Assembly: GCA_040754815.1 (NCBI GenBank)
Contig: JBFMBX010000004.1
Location: forward strand, 310,001 to 374,000
Source of the DNA: Bellilinea sp040754815
GTDB lineage: Bacteria > Chloroflexota > Anaerolineae > Anaerolineales > Anaerolineaceae
Reading direction: 5' to 3'
Length of the DNA: 64,000 nucleotides
Part shown: positions 1-9,075 of the stretch, piece after piece
How positions within the stretch are numbered: position 1 is the first letter of the stretch
How the letters are laid out: each line of letters begins with the position of its first letter
Position numbers and translations under genes: made by a program
Notes under the pieces: generated by a model
What the model saw: only the letters and a program-made list of their open reading frames with translations
Databases searched by the model: none
Told to the model about the DNA's origin: nothing

Positions 1-883
1 CCATCACCTCACCGGCAGCAAAAACTCCTTCAACACTCGTGCGCATTTGCATATCCGTTACAATATACCCCTGTGGCGTCATTTCTAATTGACCCTGAAA
101 GATTTGGGTATTGGGTGTGTGGCCGATGAAAATAAACACTCCCTCCGTTTCAAAATCCTTCACCTCCCCGGTTTTCACATTTTTCAACCGCACACCGTTC
201 ACTACACCATTTCCCATGATTTCGGAGACCACCGTATCCCAAATGAAATGAATTTTGGGATTCTCCCGCGCACGTTTTTGCAAAATCGCACCAGCCCGTA
301 ACTGATCACGGCGGTGGATAATGGTAACATCTGTTGCATAGCGCGTCAGGAACAGGCCCTCTTCCAAAGCGCTATCGCCCCCGCCTACAACGACCACCTT
401 TTTGTCTTTGAAGAACCAGCCGTCACAGGTTGCGCAATAAGAAACACCTCTGCCGGTCAATTCACTCTCCCCCGGCACATTGAGATGATTCGGGCTGGCA
501 CCGGTGGCAATAATGAGGGTCTCGGCCAGATATTCATTTCCGTATGTGCTGACCTTGAATGGTCGCTGGCTCAAGTCCACTGCTGTGGCAAGATCATATT
601 CAAAACGTGCTCCGAACCGCTCGGCCTGTTGACGGAACAATTCACCCAATTCGGCGCCGCCAATGCCATTGGGAAAACCGGGATAATTTTCAATGGTATG
701 CGTCAGAGACGCCTGGCCGCCCATTTCTGTGCCGGTTAAGACGAGAGGACTTAATTCCGCTCGGGCAGCATACAGAGCAGCAGACAAACCGGCCGGTCCG
801 GCACCTAACATCAATACCTTTTCAACTTTTGGCTCTTTCTTTTTTTCTTTTCCCAATCCAACTTCAGTTAAGCTGAATTCCAT
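1..883 (-). CDS. trxB: Thioredoxin reductase (3' end cut by window edge)
   Basis: FAD/NADPH-dependent reductase that keeps thioredoxin reduced in the cytoplasm. About 294 residues are visible. After a roughly 20-residue Lys/Glu-rich N-terminal extension there is an FAD-binding Rossmann motif (GAGPAGLSAALYAAR). The redox centre VSYCATCDG, a CxxC pair typical of low-molecular-weight TrxB, follows, then the NADPH-binding motif VVGGGDSALEE. The sequence stops at the window edge inside FAAGEVM, just before the C-terminal FAD-contacting segment, so only some 25-35 residues should be missing. The ATG at 883 follows an AAGGAG ribosome binding site. A divergent or tandem thioredoxin gene is not seen. 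Identification is firm. The short charged extension is the only unusual point. Confidence 0.95.
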   Translation of the reverse strand, partial: MEFSLTEVGLGKEKKKEPKVEKVLMLGAGPAGLSAALYAARAELSPLVLTGTEMGGQASLTHTIENYPGFPNGIGGAELGELFRQQAERFGARFEYDLATAVDLSQRPFKVSTYGNEYLAETLIIATGASPNHLNVPGESELTGRGVSYCATCDGWFFKDKKVVVVGGGDSALEEGLFLTRYATDVTIIHRRDQLRAGAILQKRARENPKIHFIWDTVVSEIMGNGVVNGVRLKNVKTGEVKDFETEGVFIFIGHTPNTQIFQGQLEMTPQGYIVTDMQMRTSVEGVFAAGEVM

Positions 884-958
884 AATGAAATCTCCTTGAT
901 CGGCTCAAAATCCTGTGTTTAGATGAATTTTTTGGCAAATAGTTACATTTAATTTTTT

Positions 959-2308
959 TCAATATTCAACCGCAGCATCCGTGATTTTCAAAGCATGATC
1001 AATAATTTCGAACCCTTCGGCCAGTTGATCCTGAGTGATAATTAACGGAGGGACAAGTAAAACCGTATGCCAGTGAGTATATATAAAGAGACCATGATCC
1101 AGCAAAAACTTGCGCAATGCCACCATCTCGGCACTGGTTTGATTGTAAGGTGCCATTGGCTGTTTGGTCTGGCGATTCCTCACCAGTTCAATTGCCCCAA
1201 ACAGACCAATCGAACGAACCTCACCAACAGAGGGGTGACGTTCGGCCAGTTCGGCCAGCATATCCGCCATCACCTCTCCCATCTGGCGGGCATGTTCAAC
1301 CAGATGATCTTCTTGCATTACTTTAATGTTGGCAATTGCCGCCGCAAGGGAGATTGGATGACCGTTGAAAGTCAATCCCCCTTCGTACACTTTATCGTTG
1401 AAAGCCGCTGCAATTTCTGCTTTCATTGCCACCGCACCCAGCGGCGCGTAAGCCGAAGTCAATCCCTTCGCCATGGTCATGATATCCGGTACAACGCCCC
1501 AGTGGTCCACCGCAAACCATTCACCGGTGCGTCCAAAGCCGCTCATCACCTCATCGCATATCATCACAATTCCGTAACGGTCACAAATTTCTCTCACCCC
1601 TTGTAAATAACCGGCAGGCGGGATGATAACGCCATTGGTACCGGTAACCGTTTCAATCAACACCGCCGCTATCGTTTCTGGTCGCTCATATTGAATGATT
1701 TCCTCAAGATGATTTAAGTAATCGCGACAAAATTCTTCTTCCGATATGTCAGGGGAGAGACGATGAAAAGTGGAACGGTAACGGTAGGGGTCAAGGAAGT
1801 GCACCACCCCCGGCATGGTATTGGGCTCCCACGCCACCCGCCGCGGATCACCGGTCAGCGAGATAGCGCCGTGAGTGGCGCCGTGGTAAGAACGATAACG
1901 CGTCAGGATCTTGAAACGGCCGGTATACCCTCGCGCCAGTTTTATGGCATTCTCGTTCGCATCCGCACCGCCCAATGTAAAGAGGAATTTCGTCAACCCC
2001 GGTGGAACAATTTCCGTCAGCTTCCGGCATAATTCGCCGCGTGCGCGGGTTGCCATGTGAGGGCCGGCAAAAGGCAATTGGCGCGCCTGCTCGACGATGG
2101 CTTCAATCACTCGCTCATCGCCGTGCCCGATATTCACGCACATGACCATTGAATTGAAATCAAGGTATCGTTTTCCACTGCTATCCCAAAAATACACACC
2201 TTTGGCTTTCGTTACCGGAATGGGATAAACTTTGCTTTGAGCCGACCATGTCCAGAAATTGTGTTCCAGACAGACCTGAAGAAAATCATCAGAATGATTG
2301 TTTGTCAT
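959..2308 (-). CDS. Class III (omega) PLP-dependent aminotransferase
   Basis: Fold-type I PLP enzyme of 449 residues moving an amino group between an amine or omega-amino acid and a keto acid. The PLP lysine is K281 in TMAKGLTSAYAPLG. The cofactor Asp lies in ICDEVMSGFGRTG (about D252), and the HGATHGA and GGADANENAIK motifs are present. The family resembles taurine/beta-alanine-pyruvate type transaminases, but the substrate cannot be read from sequence. The frame is open further upstream to 2461, but that stretch would overlap the divergent DUF309 gene. The Met at 2308 (MTNNHSDD) places the start just before the conserved domain, so I chose it, although its ribosome binding site is weak. It is transcribed away from the DUF309 gene. 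Confidence 0.88.
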   Translation of the reverse strand: MTNNHSDDFLQVCLEHNFWTWSAQSKVYPIPVTKAKGVYFWDSSGKRYLDFNSMVMCVNIGHGDERVIEAIVEQARQLPFAGPHMATRARGELCRKLTEIVPPGLTKFLFTLGGADANENAIKLARGYTGRFKILTRYRSYHGATHGAISLTGDPRRVAWEPNTMPGVVHFLDPYRYRSTFHRLSPDISEEEFCRDYLNHLEEIIQYERPETIAAVLIETVTGTNGVIIPPAGYLQGVREICDRYGIVMICDEVMSGFGRTGEWFAVDHWGVVPDIMTMAKGLTSAYAPLGAVAMKAEIAAAFNDKVYEGGLTFNGHPISLAAAIANIKVMQEDHLVEHARQMGEVMADMLAELAERHPSVGEVRSIGLFGAIELVRNRQTKQPMAPYNQTSAEMVALRKFLLDHGLFIYTHWHTVLLVPPLIITQDQLAEGFEIIDHALKITDAAVEY

Positions 2309-2403
2309 ATTTTTATTCTCAATTGTGCAGGGAATTTTGTGGGCTGAAAATATCCTATCACAAAGGCGTGTTAATGAAAAGTAACTCCGCGATGCACCTG
2401 TGC

Positions 2404-2409
2404 TATAAT
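2404..2409 (+). promoter_or_regulatory. Candidate -10 element for the DUF309-FabL pair
   Basis: A perfect TATAAT lies 35 nt before the DUF309 start, inside the divergent intergenic region. No convincing -35 hexamer is visible at 16-18 nt spacing, so this is a -10 match only. Confidence 0.4.
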
Positions 2410-2444
2410 GCCTCCAATCCTGAACAAGCGAATGAAGCCGTCGG

Positions 2445-2888
2445 ATGTCCCGCGAATCCATTTACCCTTCACAACGATACACCCTCCAGGAACTTAAGCA
2501 TTGCTGCTTGGGCGAACTGCACCCGCAAGCCATTATTGGGATTAAATTATTCAACAAAGGGGAATACTTCGAAGCCCACGAAGCATTGGAATTGGCCTGG
2601 CGCGATGAACGGGAAGCGATTCGGGAAGTGTATCGGGGAATTTTGCAAATTGGCGTTGCATATTACCACATATTGAAGGGGAACTACCGCGGCGCAATAA
2701 AGATGTTCGAGCGAGCCAAAAAGTGGCTGGCAGGCTATCCTTCTCCTTGCCGCGGCCTTGACTTGAATCGTTTGAAGGAAGATGCCGCGGCCGCCGAAAA
2801 ACACCTGCTGGAATTGGGTCACCAAAATATCAACCAGTTTGATCAGCATCTTTTCAAACCAATTCTCTTTGAGGGTAATATTCAATGA
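2445..2888 (+). CDS. DUF309 domain protein
   Basis: Small all-helical protein of 147 residues. The DUF309 signature is clear around residues 37-55 (FNKGEYFEAHEALELAW), followed by YRGILQIGVAYYHILKGNYRGA. The biochemical role of the family is not established, and I do not assign one. Its stop codon overlaps the next start in an ATGA arrangement (2885-2888), so it is very likely translationally coupled to the FabL-like reductase. No good Shine-Dalgarno sequence precedes the start. Confidence 0.85.
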   Translation: MSRESIYPSQRYTLQELKHCCLGELHPQAIIGIKLFNKGEYFEAHEALELAWRDEREAIREVYRGILQIGVAYYHILKGNYRGAIKMFERAKKWLAGYPSPCRGLDLNRLKEDAAAAEKHLLELGHQNINQFDQHLFKPILFEGNIQ

Positions 2889-3664
2889 ATGATTCTCTTC
2901 CCTTTGCGGGCAAAATTGCGTTAATAACAGGCGGCGGGAGAGGAATTGGCAGAGCCATCGCCCTTGTACTGGCAGAACGAGGGGCGGATATTATCATAAA
3001 CTTTGTCCGCAACCAGAATCCTGCCGAAGAAACTGCCCAACAAATCCGTCAGATAGGTAGAAGGGCTGAAATCTTCCGCGCAAATGTCGGAAAAATCGAA
3101 GACATTCATCGCTTATTTGACTTCATTGAACAGCAATTCGGCGGGCTGGATATTTTCATCAGCAATGCTGCTTCGGGTTTCAACCGGCCGGCTTTGCAGC
3201 AAAAAGAAACCGGCTGGGACCATACCATGAATGTTAATGCCCGTGCCTTCCTCTTTTCCGCTCAACGGGCTGTACCCCTCATGCAAAAACGGGGCGGAGG
3301 TGCCATCGTCGCAATTTCCAGTCCGGGTGGTCAGCGCGTGCTGCCCGATTATGTAGCCGTCGGAGCATCCAAGGCCGCTTTAGAGGCATTGACCCGTTAT
3401 CTGGCAGTCGAGTTAGCGCCGCTCAACATTGTGGTCAACGCTGTTTCTCCCTCGCTGGTTGAGACGGATGCTCTCAAGCATTTCGCTTCGCTTTCCGATC
3501 CGCAGGTTATTCCTCGCGCCATTGCGAACACACCCGCCGGCAGGTTGGTTCAGCCGGAGGATGTTGCCAGAGTGGTCGCTTTCCTTTGCAGCCCTGATGC
3601 TTTTATGATCCGCGGTCAGGTGATCATCATTGACGGCGGTTATACACTCATCACGCCAGGATGA
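2885..3664 (+). CDS. SDR-family reductase, FabL-type enoyl-ACP reductase candidate
   Basis: NAD(P)H-dependent short-chain dehydrogenase of 259 residues. The N-terminal cofactor motif is TGGGRGIG (residues 15-22), with NAA at 94-96. The catalytic pair is Y156 and K163, separated by six residues (YVAVGASK). Ordinary SDRs use Tyr-x3-Lys. The x6 spacing plus SKAALEALTRYLAVEL is characteristic of FabL, the enoyl-ACP reductase III of type II fatty acid synthesis. I therefore favour FabL over FabG, although another ketoreductase role is possible. It is translationally coupled to DUF309, and its stop is only 2 nt from the end of the convergent cyclase gene. Confidence 0.8.
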   Translation: MNDSLPFAGKIALITGGGRGIGRAIALVLAERGADIIINFVRNQNPAEETAQQIRQIGRRAEIFRANVGKIEDIHRLFDFIEQQFGGLDIFISNAASGFNRPALQQKETGWDHTMNVNARAFLFSAQRAVPLMQKRGGGAIVAISSPGGQRVLPDYVAVGASKAALEALTRYLAVELAPLNIVVNAVSPSLVETDALKHFASLSDPQVIPRAIANTPAGRLVQPEDVARVVAFLCSPDAFMIRGQVIIIDGGYTLITPG

Positions 3665-3666
3665 TT

Positions 3667-4302
3667 TTAATCACGCATCAACACAGCGCGGGCTGGCGCA
3701 CCATCACTGCCCTGTATTTTCAACGGTAAGCATACCAGTTGATATTCACCTGCTTCCACGCCGGAGAGGTCAAGCCCCTCAACGATGACCACATTCGCGC
3801 TTAATAAAATCTCGTGGGTTGGTCGGGATTGTTTATAAGGGGCTACGGATAAGTAATCCACACCCACAAGGCGGATACCTTTTTCAACCAGATAAGTTGA
3901 AGCGCTCGCATCAATACCCACAAAATCCGTTTGAAATTCACTAACCCGCTTTGCCCAGTATTGTGAATTGCGGGTCTTGAACAAAACGCGTTGCGTACCG
4001 CCGGGAAGGTTTATTTTTTCCAACACTTCACGGGTAATCACATCCACTGTATCCCCAATCTGCACGACCTGCGCCGGTCCGATCAAAACATCCAGTTTCA
4101 AAGATTCAACGGCGGTAGTTCCGTCAATAAAGTGCACCGGCGCATCCACATGCGTCCCGGTGTGCACTCCCATATCCATCCGCGACACATTTGCATTGGC
4201 CCCTTCGGCAATCGCGCTGACCCGTTCGACAATGGCTTTCGGATCCCCCGGCCAGGTTGGTAAATTGGGAGAAATTGTGATAGAAATATCCCAGATTTTC
4301 AT
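3667..4302 (-). CDS. Cyclase-family metal hydrolase (kynurenine formamidase-like)
   Basis: Protein of 211 residues in the cyclase/KynB superfamily, which cleaves amide or ester bonds using divalent metal. The metal-binding signature is intact: H47, H51, D53 and H57 in GVHTGTHVDAPVHF. The N-terminus DISITISPNLPTWPGDP is also typical, as is the C-terminal EGLDLSGVEAGEYQLVCLPLK. No tryptophan or kynurenine genes are nearby, so the physiological substrate is unknown. The ATG at 4302 is preceded by GAGGAGG. It lies 20 nt downstream of, and on the same strand as, nothing obviously related; the next minus-strand gene ends at 4323 upstream of it. Confidence 0.85.
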   Translation of the reverse strand: MKIWDISITISPNLPTWPGDPKAIVERVSAIAEGANANVSRMDMGVHTGTHVDAPVHFIDGTTAVESLKLDVLIGPAQVVQIGDTVDVITREVLEKINLPGGTQRVLFKTRNSQYWAKRVSEFQTDFVGIDASASTYLVEKGIRLVGVDYLSVAPYKQSRPTHEILLSANVVIVEGLDLSGVEAGEYQLVCLPLKIQGSDGAPARAVLMRD

Positions 4303-4322
4303 TGAAATAAACCTCCTCTTGA

Positions 4323-6011
4323 TTATGGATTATACGACCCCCATCCTGCCGCGGTAAAGATTTCCCTTAAGAAGTCATACCGCTCGCTGGCATTCATCGG
4401 GCGCGGTCTGGCGTAATCTTCCAGATAAGCGGTCAGCAATTCCGTTGAGATGTGTTTTCCATTATAAAACACATGCCGGTCTATGAACTCCTTGCGCGTC
4501 CCCTCCGGAATTGTAACCGTATCCACCCACATCTGGTCGAAAAAGAGGTTACCCAATCCATAGTGAATGAAAGTATCTCCATAAAATTCCATCGCCATGG
4601 GATGATGGGCTTGAGAACCGCTGACGATCACCGCTCCTGCATCGGCGGGTTTATGAAAATCCTCTCTTTCAAAATCCATCACCCAATGGCGATAGGTTTC
4701 AAAGTACTGAAAAGTAAAAATGACGATGTAACCTTCTGCTTTCAGTTGTTGGATGCGGCTCTGAATCCAGTCATAATCACACGGCGCAACTCCCCCAAAG
4801 TCCTCCCCAGCCCATATATAGGCCGGGCCGGCGGGGTTACAACCCAGAAAAGCGAACTGATTGCCGTTGTGCTCGATGAATGCCGCATCTCTGGCTTCGT
4901 TCAGGTTTTCCCCCGCTGCGTAATAAACCCAGCCTCGCGAGCGGTAGAGGTCTAAGGAATAGGTCAGCGCATCCCGCCCCCAGTCCACTCCATGGTTGCC
5001 AGTCAGGTCAACAATATCTGTTCCAACCGAATCAAGCAATTCAATATATTGCGGTTTGCTGCAAAATACCAGAGGGAAAGGGTCCATCTTGGGATCAGGA
5101 CATTGGGGGGAAAAAGACACTTCGTTGCTGATATGGGTCAAATCCGCCTCACGCAACCAATTGCCGATATCTTCTCCCGGATAGGTCATTCCCTTTTGCT
5201 CCATGCGGACTGCCGTAGCCCGCACCAGTGCGGTAACACCTGTCATCACCAGAACGGTTAATCGGTTTTCATCGCGGTTGGTAATAAAGGCCGGTATCTT
5301 TCCCTCATCCAGCATCTTTTGAAGCACTGCATCATCCCCTTCCCAATGGTAGCGCAGGATCAGAGGATAAACCTCTTTATCAAAATGATTGCTGATCGGA
5401 GATTGTTCGTTGAGGGCAATTACCTTCCAGCGCGGTTCTAATTCCTCAAATGGGACAATAGCCACTACATCTCGATGCTGCCATGCCGATTCCAGCAATT
5501 GGTTTTGCTCAACAATGCTCACATGATTGGGCGAGTACTTTCCCAGCAATGGTTCAAGAACCCCGGCTGTATCTGCGGTTACATAGATTGGGGTTGTTTT
5601 CTCCCCACTCTTCCCCTGCCACCAATTTTTCAGCGTTTCAAAGTCCACCTGCTCGATGAGTGATGAAAATGGCGTTACCAGCACATAGACCCATTCTACC
5701 TCGGCGGTACCCTCTTCTGTCCACTCAAGCCGCAGATTAGCCTCCTCTTTTGGGTTATTTTCTAATCTGTATTGTTCTTTCAACAATTCACGCAATCCAT
5801 CCGGCAATGCCTCAGCCAGCCGCACAACCGGCGCAGGTATCATGGTGGGTAACGGTATTTCTGTATTGACCGGTTGACCTTCATTCTCCACATTAGGATG
5901 AGAGGCGATCTCTGTTGCTGGTGCTGCTGTTGGTGTCATACTTAGCGCAGGTGAAGCGCAACCGCTTAAAATTAAAAGGATCAGGAAAAAAATTGCAATT
6001 TTATTTTTCAC
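4323..6011 (-). CDS. CapA-like lipoprotein, paralogue 1
   Basis: Predicted lipoprotein of 562 residues with lipobox LSGC (Cys18) and a Thr/Pro-rich linker to about residue 60. Residues about 100-245 look like a solute-binding or PstS-like fold (WVYVLVTPFSSLIEQV, FEELEPRWKVI); this is tentative. The rest matches CapA/PgsA metallophosphatase-like proteins of poly-gamma-glutamate synthesis: HISNEVSF, DLTGNHGVDWGRDA, FLGCNPAGP and VSGSQAHHPM. The conserved GD of the first CapA motif is replaced by TGVT (257-260), so catalysis is doubtful. The start is GTG overlapping the stop of paralogue 2 (GTGA), with GGAGGT upstream. No capB/capC-like genes are visible. Confidence 0.85.
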   Translation of the reverse strand: MKNKIAIFFLILLILSGCASPALSMTPTAAPATEIASHPNVENEGQPVNTEIPLPTMIPAPVVRLAEALPDGLRELLKEQYRLENNPKEEANLRLEWTEEGTAEVEWVYVLVTPFSSLIEQVDFETLKNWWQGKSGEKTTPIYVTADTAGVLEPLLGKYSPNHVSIVEQNQLLESAWQHRDVVAIVPFEELEPRWKVIALNEQSPISNHFDKEVYPLILRYHWEGDDAVLQKMLDEGKIPAFITNRDENRLTVLVMTGVTALVRATAVRMEQKGMTYPGEDIGNWLREADLTHISNEVSFSPQCPDPKMDPFPLVFCSKPQYIELLDSVGTDIVDLTGNHGVDWGRDALTYSLDLYRSRGWVYYAAGENLNEARDAAFIEHNGNQFAFLGCNPAGPAYIWAGEDFGGVAPCDYDWIQSRIQQLKAEGYIVIFTFQYFETYRHWVMDFEREDFHKPADAGAVIVSGSQAHHPMAMEFYGDTFIHYGLGNLFFDQMWVDTVTIPEGTRKEFIDRHVFYNGKHISTELLTAYLEDYARPRPMNASERYDFLREIFTAAGWGSYNP

Positions 6012-7717
6012 TTAGTTTCTACCTCCAACCAGCCGCTTGCCGCAAAATAATCTACCAGCATGGCTGCCCGTTCCTCGGCCGTCATGGGGCGCGGCTGTGC
6101 AGAATCTTCCAGGATGGCAGTTAAAAGTTCCACCCCCAGGTATTTCCCGTCATAAAATATATGCCGGTCCAAAAATTGGCGGCGGTGCAGGGGAAACATT
6201 TGATCAAAAAATAAATTCCCCAGTCCATAATGCATGAAATGATCTTCATAAAAACCAAAACCATGCGCGAAATGCGCCTGACTGCCGCTGACAATTACGG
6301 CACCCATGCGGGCGGTTTCTTCAAATTCCTGCCGGGTTATGTTCATCGGCATAAAATCCTCAACCTCATAATGCTGAAAGGTCACAACCGGCAGATACCC
6401 CCTTTGGGTTAAACTCTGGATTTGCTCCGCCAGCCAATCCATTTCGCAAGGCGCCGGACCGCCTCGTTCTTCTGTTGCCCAAATGTTCTCCGGCCCTGCC
6501 CGGTTGCAACCAATCAATGCCAGCCGGTTGCCATGATGCTCAAGAAGTAAAGGCTGGCGCGCTTCTGCCAGATTGCGTCCGCCACCATAATAACGAATAC
6601 CCTTCTCTCGATACAAATCCAACGTGAACAGAAAGGGTTCGATCCCCCAGTCCAGTAAATGATTTCCCGTCAACTCCACCACATCAATGCCTGCCAGTAG
6701 AAATAAATCGATGTAATTGGGATTGGAACAAAAACGCTGACCACCTCTCACCGGCACAGCAGGAGGACATGACTGGTAGAAAGATACCTCATTGCTGATA
6801 TGGGCAAAATCTGCACTTTTCAGCCAATCTCCTATCTTCGCAAGGGGATAATCCACCCCATTTACTTCCATTCGTTCAGCCGTCTGGCGAGCCAAAGCAG
6901 TTGTGCCGGTGAGAATCAAACTGGTGAATTTTCGGTCATCGCGGTTGGTTACAAGCGACAGTTCCTTCAAGGCGGGTGGAGCAGCCGAATCTCCCAGCCT
7001 TCTCAATGCCCAGCGGAGAGTCAAGCCATACCTGTCCCTATCGAAGTTTTGATCCAGCGGAGAAATGCCATCCAGACGAAGAATTTTCCAGCGCGGCTCG
7101 ATTTGTTCAAAAGGCAGAATGGCACGCAAATCTCTATCCTGCCAGGCACTTTGGAGCATCTCCGTCTGGGCCACGACCAAAACCCGTTCGTGATCTGGCT
7201 GTCCCCACAAATGGCTAAAGATTGGCAGCGTATCGGGCGAAACCATCAATCGAAAATCGCAATCTTCACCTCCCTGCCAGCAATCAACGAGATCGCGCAT
7301 GGTGATCTCGTCCTGCACGGTTGGAAAGGCGGCTGCAACTGCAAAAATCCACTCTATAAAATATTCCTCGTCCTCCTGCGCTGAATCATCTAGTATTAGA
7401 GCATAATCAGCCTGATCCTCATTTAGAACCCACTCCACACCCTCTAATGCAGTCAAATTGGACTCTACTTTTTCCGGCAACAGATCGGCGATTAGATAAA
7501 CGGGTGTTGATGGGGAGGTTGGGATTATCGGTAACGCGGGTTTTGTCTGCGTTGGAGAAGCGATCAAACTTTGTTCCGTTGGCGTGGGTTTAAACGCAGT
7601 CACCTCACTCTTTTCTGAGGACAGATCAGTCCATTGGCATCCGCATAAGTTCAAAAGAGCGAAAAATCCAATAAGCAAGGATAATTTCTTTGAAAATACA
7701 GATTGGAAGACTTGCAC
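6008..7717 (-). CDS. CapA-like lipoprotein, paralogue 2
   Basis: A 569-residue paralogue of the gene that follows it on the same strand, with the same order of parts. These are a lipobox LCGC (Cys27), a Thr/Pro linker, a region resembling a binding protein (FEQIEPRWKILRLDG), then a CapA-like domain (HISNEVSFYQSCPP, ELTGNHLLDWG, ALIGCNRAGP, VSGSQAHFAHGFGFYEDHFMHYGLGN). The first CapA motif reads LTGTTALAR instead of a GD-containing motif. The shared replacement suggests it predates the duplication. The two genes overlap by 4 nt and must be co-transcribed. They probably act on the outer face of the membrane; the substrate is unknown. Confidence 0.85.
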   Translation of the reverse strand: MQVFQSVFSKKLSLLIGFFALLNLCGCQWTDLSSEKSEVTAFKPTPTEQSLIASPTQTKPALPIIPTSPSTPVYLIADLLPEKVESNLTALEGVEWVLNEDQADYALILDDSAQEDEEYFIEWIFAVAAAFPTVQDEITMRDLVDCWQGGEDCDFRLMVSPDTLPIFSHLWGQPDHERVLVVAQTEMLQSAWQDRDLRAILPFEQIEPRWKILRLDGISPLDQNFDRDRYGLTLRWALRRLGDSAAPPALKELSLVTNRDDRKFTSLILTGTTALARQTAERMEVNGVDYPLAKIGDWLKSADFAHISNEVSFYQSCPPAVPVRGGQRFCSNPNYIDLFLLAGIDVVELTGNHLLDWGIEPFLFTLDLYREKGIRYYGGGRNLAEARQPLLLEHHGNRLALIGCNRAGPENIWATEERGGPAPCEMDWLAEQIQSLTQRGYLPVVTFQHYEVEDFMPMNITRQEFEETARMGAVIVSGSQAHFAHGFGFYEDHFMHYGLGNLFFDQMFPLHRRQFLDRHIFYDGKYLGVELLTAILEDSAQPRPMTAEERAAMLVDYFAASGWLEVETK

Positions 7718-7786
7718 GGCGGCAATTATACACCCTCAAAGGTTCTATAAATTGCGGATTTGATAGAGATTGACAGATATCCTCGC

Positions 7787-7792
7787 TATAAT
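7787..7792 (+). promoter_or_regulatory. Candidate -10 element for the thiolase
   Basis: TATAAT lies 33 nt before the thiolase ATG. A nearby TTGACA at 7770-7775 is only 11 nt away, too close to act as its -35 element, so the promoter is supported by the -10 alone. Confidence 0.4.
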
Positions 7793-7825
7793 TACAGTGA
7801 AACAACCTGAGTTAAGGAATGAACC

Positions 7826-8986
7826 ATGCGAGAAGTAGCCGTTTTAGGAATTGGTCAAACCAGAGTAGATGAACATTGGGAAAAGTCGTTGCGTGAACTT
7901 GCCGGTGAAGCAGCACTGGCAGCGCTACAGGATGCCGGCATCAACAGCGTGGATGGTGTTTTCGTCGGCAACATGATGTCCGGTTCCTTAAATCGTCAGC
8001 AGCAGCTGGGCGCTTTTGTTGCCGATTGGATCGGTGTGCGCTACGCCAATGCCATGCATGTTGAATCCGCCTGCAGTTCCGGTGGGGCAGCCTTCCGCGC
8101 GGCGTTAATGGCGGTTGCCTCCGGATATATGGATATTGCTCTGGCTGTGGGTGTGGAAAAGATGACCGACTCCCCCGGTGCAGAAATCACGGCAGAACTG
8201 GCTACAGCCGCCGATGCCGATTGGGAATCCGGGCAGGGTATCTCTTTTGTTGCCCTCAATGCGTTGATCATGCGACGCTATATGTATGAATACGGATGGG
8301 AACATCATCACTTCGCACCATTTTCAATCAATGCCCATGCCAATGCCGCCAGCAACCCAAACGCCCGCCTGCGTTCACCCATCACCGAGAAAGATTATCT
8401 CAAAGCCGCCATGGTCACGCCGCCTATCAATCTGATGGATGCTTCACCGGTCGGTGATGGAGCCGCCGCCGCGGTTCTCGTTCCGGTTGAACTTCTCAAC
8501 CGGTTTCCGCCCCGCCCGGTGGTAAAAGTTTTGGGTTCAGGCGCCGCAACCGATACAATGTCGGTCCACTCTCGCAAAATCCCGCTATGGCTCACGGCTG
8601 CTGAAAAATCAGTCAAACAGGCCTACTCTCAAGCAGGTATTGGCCCCGAGCAAATTGATTTCTTTGAACTGCACGATGCCTTCACCATTATGGCTGCCTT
8701 ATCTCTGGAAGCATGTGGCTTTGCAGAAAAAGGGAAAGGTCCGCAACTTGCGCTTGACGGAGAGATTCGTCCCGAAGGCCGTATACCGATAGCCACACGC
8801 GGTGGTCTCAAAGCGCGCGGGCATCCGGTTGGAGCCACAGGCATGTATCAAATCATTGAAGTCGTGCAGCAATTGCGCGGTGAAGCCGGTCAGACCCAGG
8901 TGCCCGATGCAAGAATCGGCATGGCTCAAAACATTGGGGGTAGCGGTTCCAATATCATTACTCATATTCTGGGTAAGTTAAATTAG
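7826..8986 (+). CDS. Thiolase-family protein (SCP-x/archaeal acetyl-CoA acetyltransferase type)
   Basis: Protein of 386 residues that should catalyse thiolytic cleavage or Claisen condensation of acyl-CoA. The nucleophile is C83 (VESACSSGGAAFR). The His motif is GGLKARGHPVGATG with H333, and ELHDAFTIMAA is present. The C-terminal motif is AQNIGGSGSN instead of the usual Cys-containing CxGxG. This places it with SCP-x and archaeal-type thiolases. In archaea such genes sit beside HMG-CoA synthase and a DUF35 protein; neither is present here, so the pathway is open. The ATG at 7826 follows AAGGA. The gene ends at a strong terminator, and so is monocistronic. Confidence 0.88.
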   Translation: MREVAVLGIGQTRVDEHWEKSLRELAGEAALAALQDAGINSVDGVFVGNMMSGSLNRQQQLGAFVADWIGVRYANAMHVESACSSGGAAFRAALMAVASGYMDIALAVGVEKMTDSPGAEITAELATAADADWESGQGISFVALNALIMRRYMYEYGWEHHHFAPFSINAHANAASNPNARLRSPITEKDYLKAAMVTPPINLMDASPVGDGAAAAVLVPVELLNRFPPRPVVKVLGSGAATDTMSVHSRKIPLWLTAAEKSVKQAYSQAGIGPEQIDFFELHDAFTIMAALSLEACGFAEKGKGPQLALDGEIRPEGRIPIATRGGLKARGHPVGATGMYQIIEVVQQLRGEAGQTQVPDARIGMAQNIGGSGSNIITHILGKLN

Positions 8987-8991
8987 TTCAA

Positions 8992-9027
8992 AACAGAGGC
9001 GGCTCCAACAAAACCGCCTCTGTTTTA
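8992..9027 (+). terminator. Rho-independent terminator of the thiolase gene
   Basis: An 11-bp perfect stem (AACAGAGGCGG / CCGCCTCTGTT) with an 11-nt loop is followed by TTTTATTT. It begins 6 nt after the thiolase stop. Confidence 0.9.
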
Positions 9028-9075
9028 TTTCTCAGGCAATACTGGTTACCTTTTAATCCACCTTGAAAAAGGATT

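Noticed and set aside
7770..7775. TTGACA as the -35 element of the thiolase promoter
   Set aside because: It is 11 nt from the TATAAT at 7787, too close for sigma-70 spacing.
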